Counted from the first letter of the stretch, positions 53,958 to 62,820 are shown. The stretch is 64,000 bases of DNA from Streptomyces clavuligerus (GCF_005519465.1 NZ_CP027858.1:3410001-3474000), one strand, 5' to 3'. Program-made: numbers and translations. Notes: generated by a model from the letters alone, not told the origin.

Positions 53958-54641
53958 TCAGACGGGGAAGGACAGCACGGGCACCCCGTCGGACGCCCGG
54001 CGCTCCGCCGTCCCCGTCTCCATCAGCCGCGCGAGCTGCGCGCCCGCCCGTTCGATCCGCACCGGCAGGGTGTCGGTGAGCGGATCGCCCGAGCCGCCCC
54101 AGTCCTCCGACGCCGCGTACACGGCCGTCGGGACGACCACCGCCCGCAGATAGGCGAAGAGCGGACGGAGCGCGTGCTCCAGCACCAGCGAGTGCCGGGC
54201 GGTGCCGCCGGTCGCCCCGATGAGCACCGGCTTTCCGCTGAGCGCGTCCGGGTCGATCAGATCGAAGAAGGACTTGAACAACCCGCTGTACGAGGCGGTG
54301 AACACCGGGGTGACCGCGATCAGCCCGTCGGCCTCGGTGACCGCCCGGATCGCCTCGTCGAGCTGCGGCGGGGGGAAGCCCGTCACCAGGTGGTTGGCGA
54401 TGGGCACCGCCAGTTCCCGCAACTCCACGACCTTCACCTCGACCTCGGTGCCGCGCTCGGCGAGCGGGCCGCGCACGGCCTCGGCCAGCCGGTCGGCCAG
54501 CAGCCGGGTGGACGAGGGGACGCTCAGCCCGGCGGAGACCGCCACCAGCGTGAACGTGCCCCCGCCCCCGGTGCCGCCCGCGCTCACGCCGCCCGCGCCA
54601 CCGGTGATCGTGTCCGGGTTCGTGAACGTGCTCATGCTCAT
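53958..54641 (-). CDS. FMN reductase of the CE1759 type
   Basis: 227 residues. The start at 54641 overlaps the stop of the oxygenase gene (ATGA); a second ATG at 54635 is at a better distance from AAGGAGG and may be used instead. A flavodoxin-like fold is visible: LVAVSAGLSVPSSTRLLADRLAEA, VTPVFTASYSGLFKSFFDLIDPDALSGKPVLIGATGG. The Gly-rich N-terminus is poorly conserved. It supplies reduced FMN to the neighbouring flavin-dependent monooxygenase. The pair corresponds to CE1758/CE1759-like sets of actinobacteria. Confidence 0.9.
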   Translation of the reverse strand: MSMSTFTNPDTITGGAGGVSAGGTGGGGTFTLVAVSAGLSVPSSTRLLADRLAEAVRGPLAERGTEVEVKVVELRELAVPIANHLVTGFPPPQLDEAIRAVTEADGLIAVTPVFTASYSGLFKSFFDLIDPDALSGKPVLIGATGGTARHSLVLEHALRPLFAYLRAVVVPTAVYAASEDWGGSGDPLTDTLPVRIERAGAQLARLMETGTAERRASDGVPVLSFPV

Positions 54642-55810
54642 GCCTCCTTCGCGGTGCTCGTGGTGGCCGCGGTGCCGGCCGTGCTCGTGGTGCTCGTGGT
54701 GTCGGCCGCACCGGCCGTACTCGCGCCGCTGCGGGCGGCGTTGCGCGCGGCGACCGCCGGGTGCAGCGGAGCGCTCGCCGGGACCCCCGCGGGCCGCAGG
54801 CTCTCGAACTCCTTGCGCAGCACCGGGACGACCTCCTCGCCCAGCAGGTCGATCTGCTCCAGCACCGTCTTCAGCGGCAGACCCGCGTGGTCGACCAGGA
54901 AGAGCTGGCGCTGGTAGTCGCCGACAGCCTCACGGAACGTCAGCGTCCGCTCGATGACCTGCTCCGGCGTCCCCACGGTCAGCGGGGTCTGCTCGCTGAA
55001 GTCCTCCAGCGAGGGCCCGTGTCCGTAGACCGGCGCGTTGTCGAAGTACGGACGGAACTCCCGGATCGCGTCCTGCGCGTTCCTCCGCATGAACACCTGG
55101 CCGCCCAGGCCGACGATGGCCTGCTCGGGGGTGCCGTGACCGTAGTGCGCGTACCGCTTCCGGTACAGCTCGACCATCTTCTGGGTGTGGCTCATGGGCC
55201 AGAAGATGTTGTTGTGGAAGAAGCCGTCACCGTAGTAGGCGGCCTGTTCCGCGATCTCCGGGGAACGGATCGAGCCGTGCCAGACGAACGGCGGGACGCC
55301 GTCCAGCGGACGCGGGGTCGCGGTGAAGCCCTGGAGCGGCGTACGGAACTTGCCCTCCCAGTCCACCACGTCCTCGCGCCACAGCCTGCGCAGCAGCGCG
55401 TAGTTCTCGATCGCCAGCGGGATGCCCTGCCGGATGTCCTGGCCGAACCAGGGGTAGACCGGCCCGGTGTTGCCCCGGCCCATCATCAGGTCGACCCGGC
55501 CGTCCGCCAGGTGCTGGAGATAGGCGTAGTCCTCCGCGATCTTCACCGGGTCATTGGTGGTGATCAGCGTGGTGGAGGTGGACAGGATCAGGTTCTCGGT
55601 CCGGGCCGCGACATGACCCAGCAGGGTGGTCGGGGACGAGGGCACGAACGGCGGGTTGTGGTGCTCGCCGGTCGCGAACACGTCCAGACCGACCTCCTCC
55701 GCCTTCTGCGCGATGGCCAGAGTCGCCTTGATCCGCTCGTGCTCGCTCGGCGTACGCCCGGTGGTCGGATCGGTGGTGACGTCACCGACGGTGAAGATGC
55801 CGAACTGCAT
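54638..55810 (-). CDS. LLM-class FMN-dependent monooxygenase (CE1758 type)
   Basis: 390 residues from ATG 55810. The luciferase-like TIM barrel begins MQFGIFTVGDVTTDP, with ATGEHHNPPFVPSSPTTLLGHVAARTENLILSTSTTLI, DLMMGRGNTGPVYPWFGQD and FVWHGSIRSPEIAEQAAYYGDGFF. It uses reduced FMN and oxygen to oxidise an unknown substrate. The partner reductase gene overlaps by 4 bp. The C-terminal Ala/Thr-rich tail (STAGAADTTSTTSTAG) is extra. An operator-like sequence lies upstream. Confidence 0.9.
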   Translation of the reverse strand: MQFGIFTVGDVTTDPTTGRTPSEHERIKATLAIAQKAEEVGLDVFATGEHHNPPFVPSSPTTLLGHVAARTENLILSTSTTLITTNDPVKIAEDYAYLQHLADGRVDLMMGRGNTGPVYPWFGQDIRQGIPLAIENYALLRRLWREDVVDWEGKFRTPLQGFTATPRPLDGVPPFVWHGSIRSPEIAEQAAYYGDGFFHNNIFWPMSHTQKMVELYRKRYAHYGHGTPEQAIVGLGGQVFMRRNAQDAIREFRPYFDNAPVYGHGPSLEDFSEQTPLTVGTPEQVIERTLTFREAVGDYQRQLFLVDHAGLPLKTVLEQIDLLGEEVVPVLRKEFESLRPAGVPASAPLHPAVAARNAARSGASTAGAADTTSTTSTAGTAATTSTAKEA

Positions 55811-55830
55811 GAGGCTCACCTCTCGGAAGC

Positions 55831-55859
55831 TGTAGTTGAAACTTGAACCAAACTCTACA
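55831..55859. promoter_or_regulatory. Operator-like site before the monooxygenase operon
   Basis: TGTAG (55831-55835) and CTACA (55855-55859) frame an AT-rich stretch containing TTGAAACTTGAACC, itself two near-repeats. It lies 20 bp before the LLM start and stands out by its AT content. No regulator gene is adjacent. Confidence 0.5.
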
Positions 55860-56013
55860 ACCTGAAGGGCGGCATGACTATTCCGCCCCCTGAAAGCGCA
55901 GGTCAGGGGGCGGAACGGGGGGAGCGGGGGTGGATCAAGGGGCCCGGGCGGCCCGAGCAGGGCCGGGGCCGGGCCGGGGCGGGAGCCGGACGCCCCCGAG
56001 CCGGGGGTCGGGG

Positions 56014-56805
56014 TCAGACGGCTCCGGGGAAGAGCTGCTCGAAGACCTCGGCCGTATCGGTCCCCGAGCGGCCGAAGGGCGCGTCGAAGTCCCACACCAT
56101 GAAGAGCAGGAACGCGATCAGCGCGCTGAAGAGCCCCGCGAGCAGCAGCTCACGGCCGCTTCTGCCCATCCGCATGGTGAAGATCAACCCCACGGTGACC
56201 AAGGCGCCGATGATCAGCCCGAACCAGACCACCCCGGGCAGGGTCGAGGCCGCGTTCTCCGCGCGGGTGGTCCGGGCGTCGCTCACCACGGACACCCGTT
56301 CCAGCATCGGCTGGTAGGTCTGGGCCTCCAGCTCGTTCGTGGGGGTGCGCAGGGCGATGTCCTCGCGGATCTCGGCGAGCAGCTCGTCCCCGCGCTGGGT
56401 CAGCTCCTCCTGCTCGATCATGTGCTTCCACTCGGTGCGCACCACATGGGAGACATAGGCGTCGATGTCCTCGCGCAGCTCCTCGCGGGCGTCGCGCGGC
56501 AGCACGGTGGCCCGCTGGGAGATCTCGTGGAGCGCCTGGGCCTCGCGCTGCACATCGGCCTGGGCGGAGCCGCGGGCCTCCCAGACACCGGCGATGGCCA
56601 GGCCGAGGACGATCGCGTAGACGACGCCGACCATCATCGTCATGTATTCGAGGACGTCGGGCGTCTCGACCTCCTCGATCTCCTCGGGCCCCTTGGGGTC
56701 GTCGCCCGCGGCGGCGGCGCGTCTGCGATGGCTGAGCAGGACGACGGCGACGACGACCGCACCGGCGGCGGCCATCGCGATGGTCAGGACCAGCCATTCG
56801 GACAT
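56014..56805 (-). CDS. DUF4239 (bestrophin-like) membrane protein
   Basis: 263 residues from ATG 56805 with GGGAG upstream. An N-terminal helix (WLVLTIAMAAAGAVVVAVVLLS) is followed by a second (YMTMMVGVVYAIVLGLAIAGV), a long charged helical region (about 80-190) and two C-terminal helices (VVWFGLIIGALVTVGLIFTM and LLLAGLFSALIAFLLFMVW). This is the DUF4239 layout, distantly similar to bestrophin channels. Function is not established. It follows the PT-rich gene on the same strand. Confidence 0.82.
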   Translation of the reverse strand: MSEWLVLTIAMAAAGAVVVAVVLLSHRRRAAAAGDDPKGPEEIEEVETPDVLEYMTMMVGVVYAIVLGLAIAGVWEARGSAQADVQREAQALHEISQRATVLPRDAREELREDIDAYVSHVVRTEWKHMIEQEELTQRGDELLAEIREDIALRTPTNELEAQTYQPMLERVSVVSDARTTRAENAASTLPGVVWFGLIIGALVTVGLIFTMRMGRSGRELLLAGLFSALIAFLLFMVWDFDAPFGRSGTDTAEVFEQLFPGAV

Positions 56806-56864
56806 GGCGATCTCCCTGGGTGTACCGGAGGTGGACAAGAGCGGCGGGGCGGGTGACGAACGGG

Positions 56865-57740
56865 TCAGGAGCGGCGGCGGGGCCGCAGCATGACGGCGGC
56901 CACGACGGCGGGCGCGGTGGTGACGAGGACCCGGAAGACCATGGGGATGTTGCCCCCCGAGGGCGGTTCCACCAGGGGCCGCTGCTCGTTCACGGCGGTG
57001 AACCGCTGGGGGGAGGGCGACGGCGGGGGAGGCGGCGGCGGTGCCGGCTTCTTCGCCGTACGGGTCGCCGCGGGGCGCGGTGCGGCGGACGGCGCCGGAC
57101 GCGCGGGGGGCGCGGACCGCACGGAGGCGGCGGGCGCGGGCGGCTGCGCGGAGGGCGTCGGGACGGGCCGCGGCGGTGTGCTCGGCGTCGGAGCGGGGGT
57201 CGGCGAAGGCGTCGGCGACGGGGTGGGCGAGGGCGTGGGCGTCGGGGAGGGAGTGGGCGACGGGGTCGGTGTCGGGGTGGGTGTGGGGGTCGGCGAGGGA
57301 GTGGGCGTCGGCGTGGGCGTCGGTGTCGGGGTGGGGCAGGTGCGCGGCCTGGGCGGCGGGCAGTGCCCGGGGTGCCCCGGGTGCGGGTGGTGCGGATGAT
57401 GTGGGTCGTGCCGTGGGTGTCCGAGGAGGATCGCCTGCGCGGACACCGTCACGGAGAGGGGCGGTCCGTCGATCGCGACCGAACCGCAGACACAGAGGAC
57501 CCCGGGCACCGACACCCCGGCCTCCGCCGCGAGCCGGAACGGTTCTCCCGCCCGCCGTGCCCCCCGCTCGGATATCGCGCCCGTCGGGGTGGACGAGGGC
57601 CCCGGCAGCGGTGCCGCCGACACCACCGGGGACACGGCCGGGCGCTCCGGCGCCCCTGCCCCGGAACCGGCCAGTCCCATCCCCGGTGAGCTCAGGACCG
57701 CGACGATGCCCAGTACGCTCAACTGCTCAAATCCCGCCAC
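56865..57740 (-). CDS. Secreted or membrane-anchored protein with His-rich and Pro/Thr-repeat regions
   Basis: About 291 residues from GTG 57740 (start uncertain, no good ribosome site). The N-terminal hydrophobic stretch is short. The middle has [21 protein letters not shown], then a His/Pro-rich patch ([20 protein letters not shown]) and a long PT/PS dipeptide repeat (about 180-230). The C-terminus has a hydrophobic segment ([18 protein letters not shown]) and RPRRRS, so a membrane anchor is likely; no LPXTG is seen. The His patch could bind metal. Not a recognised family. Confidence 0.6.
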
Positions 57741-57779
57741 ATGTGCACGGTAGGCCGCTCTCGGAGCAGATGGGGGCGC

Positions 57780-57799
57780 ATTCACCCGAACAGGTGAAT
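57780..57799. promoter_or_regulatory. Inverted repeat upstream of the PT-rich gene
   Basis: ATTCACC and GGTGAAT are separated by 6 bp. It lies 40 bp upstream of the PT-rich protein start and may be an operator. Confidence 0.45.
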
Positions 57800-57884
57800 A
57801 AGACGCTTGTGGGGTGGGATTCTGTGCGTTGCACCGTAACCAACGACGCCACCCCGTCGAGCGGAACGGACAGCGTGCCACCCT

Positions 57885-57900
57885 CTTACCGTACGGTAAG
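57885..57900. promoter_or_regulatory. 16-bp perfect palindrome
   Basis: CTTACCGTACGGTAAG is a perfect palindrome, typical of TetR-type operators. It lies between the PT-rich gene and the RelE-like gene. No regulator is adjacent. Confidence 0.5.
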
Positions 57901-57962
57901 AATGCTCGACTCGCCGTGGAATGCGAACAGTTGACCGGATGAAGAATGTTCCCCCGCCCGGT

Positions 57963-58208
57963 TCAGACAAACACCACGCGTACCACCGACACCGTGAGCA
58001 CCGTCGCACTGACGTAGTACCGCACGGCCACCCCCGCCACCGTGGCCTCACGACGGTCCCGGTCGCCCCGGATCGGGATGGAGTCCTGGCCGTACGGATC
58101 GGCGGCGAGCCGCTGCATCGCCGAGTCGAAACGGGTCCGCAGCGGGCCGCCCATGGCCCGGTGGGACTGGTCGGCGGGCGGGGAGTACTGGACACGGCAG
58201 CCGGTCAT
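57963..58208 (-). CDS. RelE/ParE-like small protein, no antitoxin seen
   Basis: 81 residues from ATG 58208 with GGAGGGG upstream. The pattern FDSAMQRLAADPYGQDSIPIRGDRDRREATVAGVAVRYYVSATVLTVSVVRVVFV matches the RelE/ParE toxin fold: helices, then LAxDP, a central RG-D turn, a VAVRYYV strand and a final hydrophobic strand. No antitoxin-sized gene is recognised on the same strand upstream or downstream. The protein may be an orphan toxin, a degenerate one, or a fold relative. Confidence 0.6.
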   Translation of the reverse strand: MTGCRVQYSPPADQSHRAMGGPLRTRFDSAMQRLAADPYGQDSIPIRGDRDRREATVAGVAVRYYVSATVLTVSVVRVVFV

Positions 58209-58438
58209 GACCCCTCCGTCCCCGTGCTCCCCTCGGTGATCATCACCGTACGCGGCCGTCCGGGCTCTGGCGACAACGGTCCTGTCCTCGGGACGCCCGC
58301 CGCCCCCGCGCCCGTACCCGGGACGTCCGCCCCAGGTCCGCCGTCCGTACCCGGAACGCCTGTACCCGGTCCGCCGTCCGTACACGGGACGGAGTACGCC
58401 GGGGTGCGCGCCCCGAACTCCCGTGAGACGTTCGCGAG

Positions 58439-58672
58439 GTGACCGACGTGCTCGAAGTACTCGAAGTGATCGAACCCTTCCTCGCGGAGCTGCCGTTCTC
58501 CGCGGTCGTCGCCCTCAGCGCCGCCGCTCTCGGACTGCTCGCCGTCTCGGCCCGCAGGCTGTCCAGCGCGGGCCGCAGCGACCCGTCGGACGAGGCCCGC
58601 TCCCTCACCCTCGCGCTGTACGGCTGTCTGCTCGCCCTGCTGACCCTCGGACTCGCCGTCACGTATCTCTAG
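58439..58672 (+). CDS. Small two-helix membrane protein
   Basis: 77 residues from GTG 58439. Two hydrophobic segments (FSAVVALSAAALGLLAVSA and LTLALYGCLLALLTLGLAVTYL) flank a charged loop (RRLSSAGRSDPSDEAR). The ribosome site is weak and a GTG three codons downstream is an alternative. It diverges from the RelE-like gene and converges with corA. Family unknown. Confidence 0.55.
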   Translation: MTDVLEVLEVIEPFLAELPFSAVVALSAAALGLLAVSARRLSSAGRSDPSDEARSLTLALYGCLLALLTLGLAVTYL

Positions 58673-58692
58673 GCCCCCGGACCGGCCCGCCG

Positions 58693-59826
58693 TCAGAGCC
58701 AGCCATTGCGCCGGAAACTCCGGTGGATCAGTGCGCACGCCGTCACCATCACCCCGATGACCAGCGGATAGCCATAGGTCCAGCGCAGCTCCGGCATATG
58801 GTCGAAGTTCATCCCGTACACCCCGCAGACCATCGTCGGCACGGCGACGATGGCGGCCCAGGCGGTGATCTTGCGCATGTCCTCGTTCTGGGCGACCGTC
58901 ACCTGCGCCAGATGGGCCTGGAGGATCGAGTCGAGCAGCGAGTCGTACGTACCGATCTGGTCGTTCACCCGGGCCACATGGTCGGCGACGTCGCGGAAGT
59001 ACGGGCGTATCTGCGGGCCCACGGACGGCAGTGGGGAGGAGGCCAGCGCGCGGATCGGGCGCTCCAGCGGGCCCACCGCGCGCCGCAGCTCCAGCAACTC
59101 CCTTTTGAGGAGGTGGATCTGTCCGACGTCGGCCTGGCGCGGATGCCCGCCGAAGACGGCGTTCTCGGCGTCGTCCACATCGTCCTGGACGGCGTCGGCG
59201 ACGGCGAGATAGTCGTCCACGACGTGGTCGGCGATGGCGTGCAGCACGGCGGCGGGCCCCTTCGCCAGCCGTTCCGGGCGCTCCTCCAGCGCCTCCCGCA
59301 GCGGGCCGAGGGAGCCGTGCCGCCCGTGCCGCACGGTGATCACGAAGTCGGGCCCGGTGAAGACCATCAGCTCCCCGGTGTCGACGATCTCGCTCGTGCC
59401 GCGTTCATGACCGACGTAACGGCAGGTCTTGAGGACGGTGAAGAGCACGCCCGCGCCCGCGCGGCCCCCCTCCAGGGGGTATTCGGCGGGCTCCGTCAGC
59501 TCGTACCGCTGGACCTTGGGGCGCTGATGCGCCTGGACGGCGTCCTCCACGGCGAGCGGGTGCAGCCCGAAGAGCGCGGCGAAGACGGCGAACTCGGCGT
59601 GGGTGGGCTCGTGCAGCCCGATCCACACGAAGCCGCGCCCCTGCTTGCGGACCTCGCGCAGGGCGTCGTGGGCGTCGCCCGTGCAGGGGCGGCGCACCCC
59701 GTCCTCGTAGACGACGCAGTTGACGACGGAGCTGCCGAGGGGCGAGCGGGCGGGGTGGCTCAGGTCGACGGTGGGGCGGCGATAGGCGCGGCGCATCGCT
59801 CGGCGCAGTCGGCGGATCATCGGCAC
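58693..59826 (-). CDS. corA: CorA-family magnesium/cobalt transporter
   Basis: 377 residues from GTG 59826 with AAGGAG upstream; ATG 59820 is an alternative. The N-terminal cytoplasmic domain (WIGLHEPTHAEFAVFAALFGLHPLAVEDA) is followed by a long stalk helix, and two C-terminal TM helices flank the signature YGMNF (ITAWAAIVAVPTMVCGVYGMNF and YPLVIGVMVTACALI). The signature is intact. The protein forms a pentameric Mg2+ channel. Confidence 0.94.
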   Translation of the reverse strand: MPMIRRLRRAMRRAYRRPTVDLSHPARSPLGSSVVNCVVYEDGVRRPCTGDAHDALREVRKQGRGFVWIGLHEPTHAEFAVFAALFGLHPLAVEDAVQAHQRPKVQRYELTEPAEYPLEGGRAGAGVLFTVLKTCRYVGHERGTSEIVDTGELMVFTGPDFVITVRHGRHGSLGPLREALEERPERLAKGPAAVLHAIADHVVDDYLAVADAVQDDVDDAENAVFGGHPRQADVGQIHLLKRELLELRRAVGPLERPIRALASSPLPSVGPQIRPYFRDVADHVARVNDQIGTYDSLLDSILQAHLAQVTVAQNEDMRKITAWAAIVAVPTMVCGVYGMNFDHMPELRWTYGYPLVIGVMVTACALIHRSFRRNGWL

Positions 59827-60052
59827 GGGCGGTGGCTCCTTACGGTTCCCGGGGGGTATGCCCCGGGAACCGCACCCTCATGCGGGACCGTCCCGTCTTC
59901 GCCCGGTGCCGGGGAGCCCGATGGCGGGAAGTCCGGTGCGTGGCAGTCGGTGCGTGGCGGTCGGTGCCGGAGGCCGACGGGGGCCGGCCCCGGGCCCCGG
60001 GGCCGGAGTCCGCGGGTGCCGGGCACGGTCCCGGGCCCCGTACGTACCGGGG

Positions 60053-62176
60053 TCAGCGGCAGTCGAGCCGGGGAGCGAGCCAGTCGGCGTGGTCGTACGT
60101 CGTGCCGTCCCCGGCGTCCGTGACGACGAGGCGGAGTTCGAGCGCGCCGCTGAGGTCCGCCGTCAGTGTCCTGGCGGGGTCGGCGCCGGTGAGGCGTCCG
60201 CTGTCGGCGGCCACGGCCCCGTCGCGGAGGACCTGGAAGACCACCGAGCCGCCCGGCCCCGTCTCGTCGTCCACACCGACGCCGGTGGTGAGCCGGGTGC
60301 AGTCGCCACCGAGGTAGTACGTGATGGCGCTGGGCGCGTGCGTGCCGAGGCCGTCGGCGGTCACGGTGCCGCCGACGGTGAGGAGGCGGCCGTCGCCCGC
60401 CGCCTGTTCGCCGTTGCTGCGGTCGCGTTCCACCGGACCCCAGCCGCCCGCCGCCGACGACCAGGGCAGAGTGCTGAGCACCTGGGTACCGGCCGCCGGG
60501 CCCCGGCCGCAGGCGAGGGTGGGCTCGGCCCAGTCGGCGTGGTCCCAGCGGAAGCCGTCGCCGCCGTCGGTCACCACGAGCCGCAGCTCGCGGGCGCCGG
60601 TGAGGTCGGCGGTGAGCCGCAGCGGCGGGTCGCTCGCGGTGCGCAGCCCGCTGTCGGCGGCCACCGCGCCGTCCCGCAGTACGCGGAAGACCACCGAGCC
60701 GCCCGCCGTCATCTCGTCGTCCACACCCACGTCCACGGTGAGGGAGCGGCAGGCGCCGCCGAGGTGGTAGCCGATGGTGCTCGGCGCGTGCACCCCCAGA
60801 CCGCGGGCGTAGGCGGTGCCGCCGACGGTGAGGGGGCGGCCGTCGCCCGGGGCCTGTTCGCCGTTGCTGCGGTCGCGTTCCACGGGGCCCCAGTTGCTGT
60901 CCGCCGACAGCCGCCGCAGATCGCCCACCCGGCTCAGGCCGTGCGGCGGCGGCACCGGCTCACCGGGTGTCACCCGGTACATCACGGTGCCGTGCGCGGG
61001 CACGGTCGCGGCGATCGTGTCGGCGGTGGTGCGGTTCTGCCGTGTCCACAGGTCCCTGAGGGTGTACGAGGCGGAGCCGCCGAGTCCGATCGCCTCGGCG
61101 GTCGTGGTGACGGTCCGGGCGGCGGCGGTCTCGTTGGTCAGGGTCACCGAACGGCCGCCGTCGGCGAGGGGTTTGGTCATGACGACCAGCCCGCCGGAGC
61201 GCGAGACCACGGTGCCCTGGCGGCCCAGCGGGTCCTGGTTCACCGCGATGACCTCGCGATTGGTCAGGATCTCCAGGGTCGCGGGGGTCGCGGTGCGCAG
61301 ATCGCTGCCGATGAGGAGCGGGGCGGCCATCTGCGACCAGAGGCTGAAGTGGGTGCGGTACTCGGTGTCGGTCATCCCGCCGTTGCCCACTTCGAGCATG
61401 TCGGGGTCGTTCCAGGCGCCGGGCCGGGCGTACGGGGCCAGCTCCTGGTTGCGGCGGGCGATGCCCAGCATGCTGTCCCAGGTGTCGGCGATGTCCCCGG
61501 TGGTGCGCCAGGCGCTGCCGTACTCGCCCGCCCACTCCCAGGGGGCGTTCTCGCCCCACTCGCAGACGCTGAGCAGGATCTCGCGGCCGGTGGCCCGCAG
61601 CGCCTCGGCCATGGCGCGGTAGCGCTGCCGGGCGTCGACGCCGTTGTTGTGGCAGTTGTCGTACTTGAGATAGTCCACGCCCCAGGAGGCCCACAGGGCC
61701 GCGTCCCTGCGTTCGTTCCCGAGGCCGCCGGGGAAGCCCTGGACATCGCAGGTCCGGGTGCCCGCGCTGGAGTAGATGCCGAACTTCAGCCCTTTGGCGT
61801 GGACATAGTCGGCCAGTGCCTTGATGCCGCTGGGGAAGCGCACCGGGTCGGGGACGAGGTCGCCCGCGGCGTTGCGCTGGGGGAGCGCCCAGCAGTCGTC
61901 GAGATTCACGTAGCGGTATCCGGCGTCCCGCAGCCCCTTGGCGACGAGGGTGTCGGCGACGCCCTTGATCATCGTCTCGTTGAACTCGGGGCGGCAGTGG
62001 GTGGAGTTCCAGTTGTTGAAGCCCATGGGGGGTGTGGGCGCGAGCGCGGTGACGCCTGCGGCGGCTGGGGGTGGCGGCGGGTCCGCGTGGGCCGGGGCGG
62101 CGACGAGGCCGAGGAGGACGGCGGTGGCCGCGAGGGCGGCCGGGGCGAGGCGGTGGGGGCGGTGCCGGACGGTCAT
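60053..62176 (-). CDS. GH27 alpha-galactosidase with two NPCBM modules
   Basis: 707 residues from ATG 62176. A signal peptide (ALAATAVLLGLVAAPAHA) is followed by the GH27 barrel: PPMGFNNWNSTHC, YVNLDDCW, catalytic Asp in VDYLKYDNC (Asp173), and the acid/base Asp in the GAWNDPDML motif. A beta-sandwich domain follows (to about 430). Then come two NPCBM-type carbohydrate-binding modules of about 150 residues each, both starting with WGPVERDRSNGEQA. The secreted enzyme should release alpha-linked galactose (or similar sugar) from polysaccharides. Confidence 0.93.
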   Translation of the reverse strand: MTVRHRPHRLAPAALAATAVLLGLVAAPAHADPPPPPAAAGVTALAPTPPMGFNNWNSTHCRPEFNETMIKGVADTLVAKGLRDAGYRYVNLDDCWALPQRNAAGDLVPDPVRFPSGIKALADYVHAKGLKFGIYSSAGTRTCDVQGFPGGLGNERRDAALWASWGVDYLKYDNCHNNGVDARQRYRAMAEALRATGREILLSVCEWGENAPWEWAGEYGSAWRTTGDIADTWDSMLGIARRNQELAPYARPGAWNDPDMLEVGNGGMTDTEYRTHFSLWSQMAAPLLIGSDLRTATPATLEILTNREVIAVNQDPLGRQGTVVSRSGGLVVMTKPLADGGRSVTLTNETAAARTVTTTAEAIGLGGSASYTLRDLWTRQNRTTADTIAATVPAHGTVMYRVTPGEPVPPPHGLSRVGDLRRLSADSNWGPVERDRSNGEQAPGDGRPLTVGGTAYARGLGVHAPSTIGYHLGGACRSLTVDVGVDDEMTAGGSVVFRVLRDGAVAADSGLRTASDPPLRLTADLTGARELRLVVTDGGDGFRWDHADWAEPTLACGRGPAAGTQVLSTLPWSSAAGGWGPVERDRSNGEQAAGDGRLLTVGGTVTADGLGTHAPSAITYYLGGDCTRLTTGVGVDDETGPGGSVVFQVLRDGAVAADSGRLTGADPARTLTADLSGALELRLVVTDAGDGTTYDHADWLAPRLDCR
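60402..60433. repeat. 32-bp DNA repeat from NPCBM duplication
   Basis: This 32-bp stretch is identical to 60852-60883, 450 bp away. It encodes the same RDRSNGEQA region in the two NPCBM modules, indicating a recent in-frame duplication or conversion. Confidence 0.8.
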
Positions 62177-62365
62177 GGACGGCTCCGACGGGTCGGTGGG
62201 GACGACGGGGACGGATGTGTGGAGACGGGTGTACGGGGCGTACGGGGGTGTGCGGGGCGGGGCGCGACCGGGGTGCGTGGGGCGGACGCCATCCCAACGC
62301 CGAGCCCTGAACATGTCAATAAACGGGGCCCTCCCGGTGGGCCCGGTGGCAGGTATCTGCCGCTG

Positions 62366-62464
62366 TCACCGGGGGTGGCTCAGCGCGGACAGGAACGGGT
62401 CGACGCACAGGTATCCGTAGAAGAGCGTGACCCCGAAGAGGAGCGTGGGCGCGAGATGTTTCAC
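62366..62464 (-). CDS. Candidate 32-residue hydrophobic small protein
   Basis: A GTG start at 62464 with AAGGA upstream opens a 32-residue frame with a single hydrophobic stretch (LAPTLLFGVTLFYGYLCV) ending in SHPR. The start codon lies inside the parS-like sequence. It may be a small membrane peptide or a chance frame; length alone cannot decide. Confidence 0.3.
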   Translation of the reverse strand: MKHLAPTLLFGVTLFYGYLCVDPFLSALSHPR

Positions 62465-62471
62465 GTGAATC
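62458..62471. promoter_or_regulatory. Near-consensus parS-like site
   Basis: GTTTCACGTGAATC matches the 14-bp parS consensus at 13 positions. Unlike the site at 31059-31086, it has no longer palindromic flanks. It could be a weaker ParB site. Confidence 0.5.
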
Positions 62472-62613
62472 CTTGGCAAGGGAGAAGGGCCCCGGCCGCC
62501 CTGGGAGGCCCGGGAGGAGGGGAACGGCCGGGGCCGGGGAACGTCGGTGCGGGGCGTTCCCCGGCCCTCGTGGCTGCGGCCACGGGGGCGTTGGGGATGA
62601 GCCGGTCACCGTC
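62472..62613. other. Short non-coding stretch
   Basis: About 140 bp, very GC-rich, with a GGCCGGGG / CCCCGGCC inverted repeat (about 62530-62566). No gene is seen. Confidence 0.35.
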
Positions 62614-62820
62614 TCATCCGGAGTTTTCGCCGCCGTCCGTGTCCGTCGGCTGACGGCCGTCGCCTGCGGCGCGCCGTCCGTCAGGGCACACCGGGCGCCC
62701 GCACCGGCACGGCGGCCAGTCCAGCGCCGACCGGACCGGTGGTTCGTTCCCCTCCGGGAAGTCCAGATTCACGGGGTGGTCACCGTCCCGCCCGTGGCGC
62801 GGCGGCGGAGATACCGCCAC
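62614..62820 (-). CDS. Small Cys-motif protein (PCRC-x4-CPD), divergent from an XRE gene
   Basis: 68 residues from GTG 62820; a GTG at 62772 (VNLDFPEGNEPP) is an alternative. The motif PCRCGRPVCPDGRR has exactly the spacing C-x-C-x4-C-P-D found in the small gene at 48706-48984. The N-terminal part reads VNLDFPEGNEPPVRSALDWPP. As in the first case, it diverges from an XRE regulator gene about 180 bp away. Zinc binding is likely. Function unknown. Confidence 0.55.
   Translation of the reverse strand: MAVSPPPRHGRDGDHPVNLDFPEGNEPPVRSALDWPPCRCGRPVCPDGRRAAGDGRQPTDTDGGENSG

Noticed and set aside
56865..57740. LPXTG sortase substrate
   Set aside because: There is a C-terminal hydrophobic segment and basic tail, but no LPXTG or LAXTG motif.
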